From: Solirubrobacterales bacterium
Lineage (GTDB): Bacteria > Actinomycetota > Thermoleophilia > Solirubrobacterales > 70-9
Length of the DNA: 64,000 bases
Assembly: GCA_016712175.1 (NCBI GenBank)
Contig: JADJRQ010000003.1
Coordinates: 186,001-250,000, forward strand
Direction: 5' to 3'
Position 1 is the stretch's first letter. Each line of letters begins with the position of its first letter. The translations under genes and the position numbers were made by a program. Positions 62,046-64,000 of this stretch are shown here, piece after piece. The notes under the pieces are model-generated. The model was given only the letters and a program-made list of their open reading frames with translations, had not been told where the DNA came from and made no database searches.

Positions 62046-62630
62046 TCAGGACTGGTTGAAGAAGCCCTTGTCAATCAGTCTGGCCTTCTCTTCTGCCGAG
62101 ACTTCGACGTTCCGCGGTGTGAGCAGGAAGACCTTGTCGGCGATCCGCTGCATGCCACCGTCCATCGCATAGGTGAGTCCCGATGCGAAGTCGATCAGTC
62201 GCTTCGAGAGCTCGTGGTCGGTGGTCTGGAGGTTGAGAATCACCGGCACCTTGCGCTTGAACTGATCCGCCACCTGCTGGGCATCATTGAAGTTCCGCGG
62301 GATGACCAGGTGAACCTGGACGTCGTTGTCTTCGCCGACCGAGCGCAGGACACGTGTGCTGCTGCCCACTCCTCCGCCACCTCGCGGCGCGGGGCCAGGG
62401 TCATTGTCGGAGAAAATGTCGTCAATCTCGTCGTGGCGGGTGCGACGGCTGGTCGGAAGCCGACGAACGTTGGCCTCTCGGCCACCGCGACCGCGATCGC
62501 GGCGAGGTTCGTAGTCTTCATCTCCTTCGAGGTACTCGTCGTCGTATGCGTCGTCGTATCCGCCATGGTCGGATTCCTCGGCAAGGCCGAAGTAAACGAG
62601 GGTGCGGTGCCATGAATCACGTAGTGCCAT
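62046..62630 (-). CDS. sepF: Cell division protein SepF
   Basis: A 194-residue protein that binds FtsZ and shapes the septum. The N-terminal amphipathic membrane helix is ALRDSWHRTLVYFGLAE. It is followed by an acidic and Arg-rich disordered linker (about residues 20-100). The C-terminal SepF domain contains VHLVIPRNFNDAQQVADQFK and VPVILNLQ and later DFASGLTYAMDGGMQRIADK. It lies near pgeF and yggT, as in other Gram-positive division clusters; ftsZ is not in the window. Confidence 0.93.
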   Translation of the reverse strand: MALRDSWHRTLVYFGLAEESDHGGYDDAYDDEYLEGDEDYEPRRDRGRGGREANVRRLPTSRRTRHDEIDDIFSDNDPGPAPRGGGGVGSSTRVLRSVGEDNDVQVHLVIPRNFNDAQQVADQFKRKVPVILNLQTTDHELSKRLIDFASGLTYAMDGGMQRIADKVFLLTPRNVEVSAEEKARLIDKGFFNQS

Positions 62631-62731
62631 AGGTAAACGGTTTTCTTCCCTTGGGGGACTAATCCTCCCGATTATGTTCGATTCTTGACCTTTGCAGCGA
62701 AAACACCGGAAAAGCGGTCAGACGCTTGCAG

Positions 62732-63469
62732 TCAGTCGATCCAGGCGATTCCAGCCTGACGACCGGTTTCGCCGTGGTCCCGACGGTGTGAGAAGAAGTT
62801 CCTTTCATCGCAATAAGTGCAGATCCCAGCCGTCTCCACCCGTTCAAGCCCCGCCCGTTCCAGTTGCCGCCGGGCGACTTTCCAGAGGTCGAGATTCCGG
62901 TCCCGTCGCAGGCCTGGTCCCAGATCAGAGAATGCTTCGAACACTTCTTCGCCCACCTCGAAGCAGCAGGGACCGATGCCGGGGCCGATCACGGCGTCGG
63001 TCGCACCGATCCGGCCCGCGGCGTCCCCGATGATTCCGGCGGCGAGACCGCGCCAGCCGCAGTGAAGCATCGCGAGGCCCTCAGGGCCGGTCATCGCCAC
63101 CGGAAGACAGTCAGCGACCAGAACCAGCATCGGCAGGCCCGGGGCCTGGGTCAGGTGGCCATCAGCGTCAGGCGGCGGCTCCCCCGGTTCAAGGAAATGC
63201 GGGCGCACCTGGCCATCCTCGTGGAAGCAGATCTCCGCCCCGTGCACCTGCCGTGCCATAGCTACTCGACTGCCGTCGACTCCGAGGGCCGAGGCGAGTC
63301 GTCGCCGGTTCATGAGGACCGCGATCCGTTCGTCGTCGGTCAGGATCCCGAGGTTCAGAGATTCGAACGGCGCCTTGCTCGTGCCGCCCGTGCGTGTCGA
63401 AAAGCAGACACTGGCCGAAGGAAGTGATGCCTCAAGCCACCGCAGCTCCCCCGCTTCGCGCCATTTCAT
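62732..63469 (-). CDS. pgeF: Purine nucleoside phosphorylase / polyphenol oxidase family protein (YfiH, PgeF)
   Basis: A 245-residue laccase-domain protein. The zinc-site residues sit in ARQVHGAEI, LVADCLPVAMT and MLHCGWRGLAAGII, and GIGPCCFEVGEEVFEAF completes the family. Members act on purine nucleosides or edit peptidoglycan precursors by removing wrong residues. Gene order next to sepF supports the cell-wall role, though the precise reaction here is inferred. It overlaps the upstream gene by 4 nt. Confidence 0.88.
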   Translation of the reverse strand: MKWREAGELRWLEASLPSASVCFSTRTGGTSKAPFESLNLGILTDDERIAVLMNRRRLASALGVDGSRVAMARQVHGAEICFHEDGQVRPHFLEPGEPPPDADGHLTQAPGLPMLVLVADCLPVAMTGPEGLAMLHCGWRGLAAGIIGDAAGRIGATDAVIGPGIGPCCFEVGEEVFEAFSDLGPGLRRDRNLDLWKVARRQLERAGLERVETAGICTYCDERNFFSHRRDHGETGRQAGIAWID

Positions 63470-64000
63470 TCGAAGCCGGTGTCACGGATGTACGTCTCGG
63501 CGGCCTCCACGGCAATCGCGAGTTCTTGTTCGATGCCTTCAACGCCGTCGTCGAGCCGGGCCCGGAGTGCTGCGGTTAGTCCAATGCCGATTGGAGGCCC
63601 CTGGGGCACACCGGCCAGGACGAGGTCATCACCCGTGATCGAAGGCCTGACCGTCGACCATTCGTCGAGATAGCGATCCAGCCACGTCACTCCTTGGGCC
63701 CGGTTGATCAGGAGCTCGGCCAACGACAGACGGCTGGCGACGGTAACCGCAATGAATGGCGTCTCAGGCATCTCGACGGGAACCTCCGGGGTTCGTCCGA
63801 ACAGGGATTCATTGGTCGCGTCGCCCCGGGTTACCCGGCCCTGCCAGGTCCTCGTCTCGAGAACCTCAACCGCCTTGCTGGCCAACTCGAGCCGCTCTTC
63901 CGGAATCTCGATGAGTCTCCAGGCGGTAAGGAGGCGGAAAGCCTCGATACCGGTCGGGTCGGCTGCGATCAACTCGAATTCGTGGTCGGTCCGCTCCCGC
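63466..64000 (-). CDS. tRNA nucleotidyltransferase/poly(A) polymerase-like protein, C-terminal part (cut by window)
   Basis: The C-terminal 177 residues of a gene whose start lies beyond the right edge; the frame is open to 64000. The end GDDLVLAGVPQGPPIGIGLT, then AALRARLDDGVEGIEQELAIAV, resembles the terminal helix-hairpin segment of CCA-adding enzymes. HEFELIAADPTGIEAFRLLT with AWRLIEIPEERLELA is consistent with it. The catalytic domain is not visible, so the identification is moderate. The stop overlaps the pgeF start by 4 nt. Confidence 0.6.
   Translation of the reverse strand, partial: RERTDHEFELIAADPTGIEAFRLLTAWRLIEIPEERLELASKAVEVLETRTWQGRVTRGDATNESLFGRTPEVPVEMPETPFIAVTVASRLSLAELLINRAQGVTWLDRYLDEWSTVRPSITGDDLVLAGVPQGPPIGIGLTAALRARLDDGVEGIEQELAIAVEAAETYIRDTGFE

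Noticed and set aside
1..64000. Prophage, insertion sequence or integrase genes
   Set aside because: No transposase, integrase or phage structural gene was recognised anywhere in the window.

Overview
The window is GC-rich bacterial chromosome with a typical high-GC Gram-positive gene repertoire. Several features point to Actinomycetota. These are a GarA-like FHA protein next to an FtsR-like MerR regulator, an ECF42-type sigma factor with its DGPF partner, SepF with YggT, a c-di-AMP (ydaO-type) riboswitch ahead of an RlpA-like gene, and frequent GTG/TTG starts. The short EF-Ts (199 aa) and many secreted proteins with lysine-rich linkers would fit the Thermoleophilia (Solirubrobacterales-like). 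That class assignment is inference from gene content; no marker phylogeny was run.

Layout. Positions 1-6 kb hold a truncated secreted protein, an ABC exporter pair divergent from a NarL-type two-component system, and a TreT-like glycosyltransferase. Positions 6-18 kb are an accessory stretch: pcm, two decayed fragments, a frameshifted FAD oxidoreductase, a vapBC module whose third gene is a degenerate DEAD-box protein, secreted propeller and lipase proteins, a DGPF/ECF42 pair, and a second ECF factor with ogt. Positions 18-26 kb on the minus strand carry two acyl-CoA dehydrogenases, an SDR, an SNF2 helicase, a DUF3159 membrane protein, an exonuclease and a CDF transporter. Positions 26-36 kb hold a SanA-like protein, NhaA, glutamate synthase (gltB-gltD), an SDR and CcdA. 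Positions 36.3-38.5 kb are mostly structured non-coding DNA around a small hypothetical gene and the riboswitch-controlled RlpA gene. Positions 38.5-45 kb carry nadE, a thioesterase, an HTH-TM-RskA-like protein, an FAD oxidase, SRPBCC, and the MerR/FHA pair.

Positions 45-64 kb are a nearly continuous minus-strand housekeeping block. In transcription order it reads: a CCA-transferase-like gene (cut by the window), pgeF, sepF, proC, yggT, lspA, rluD; then rpsB, tsf, pyrH, frr, uppS, cdsA, dxr, rseP; then fadD and an unknown alpha-helical protein; then ispG, a methyltransferase, proS and pgsA. Many neighbours overlap by 1-4 nt, suggesting translational coupling. The block joins translation, the MEP isoprenoid pathway (dxr, ispG, uppS) and membrane or envelope assembly (cdsA, pgsA, lspA, rseP, sepF).

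The most novel material is non-coding. Three dispersed copies of a roughly 135-bp imperfect palindrome (36.4, 37.2 and 59.7 kb) show compensatory stem changes around a conserved loop. Three copies of a 62-63 bp hairpin element (40.1, 41.7 and 49.7 kb) begin at, or one base after, a gene's stop codon. A catalytically dead, RecA2-less DEAD-box protein fused to a DbpA-type RNA-binding domain sits directly behind vapBC.

Data caveat: at least 13 single-base frameshifts are visible, several in G or C runs, and they hit genes expected to be essential (dxr, nadE). Most are probably sequencing or assembly errors. I annotate such genes as single CDSs and give the position of each break.
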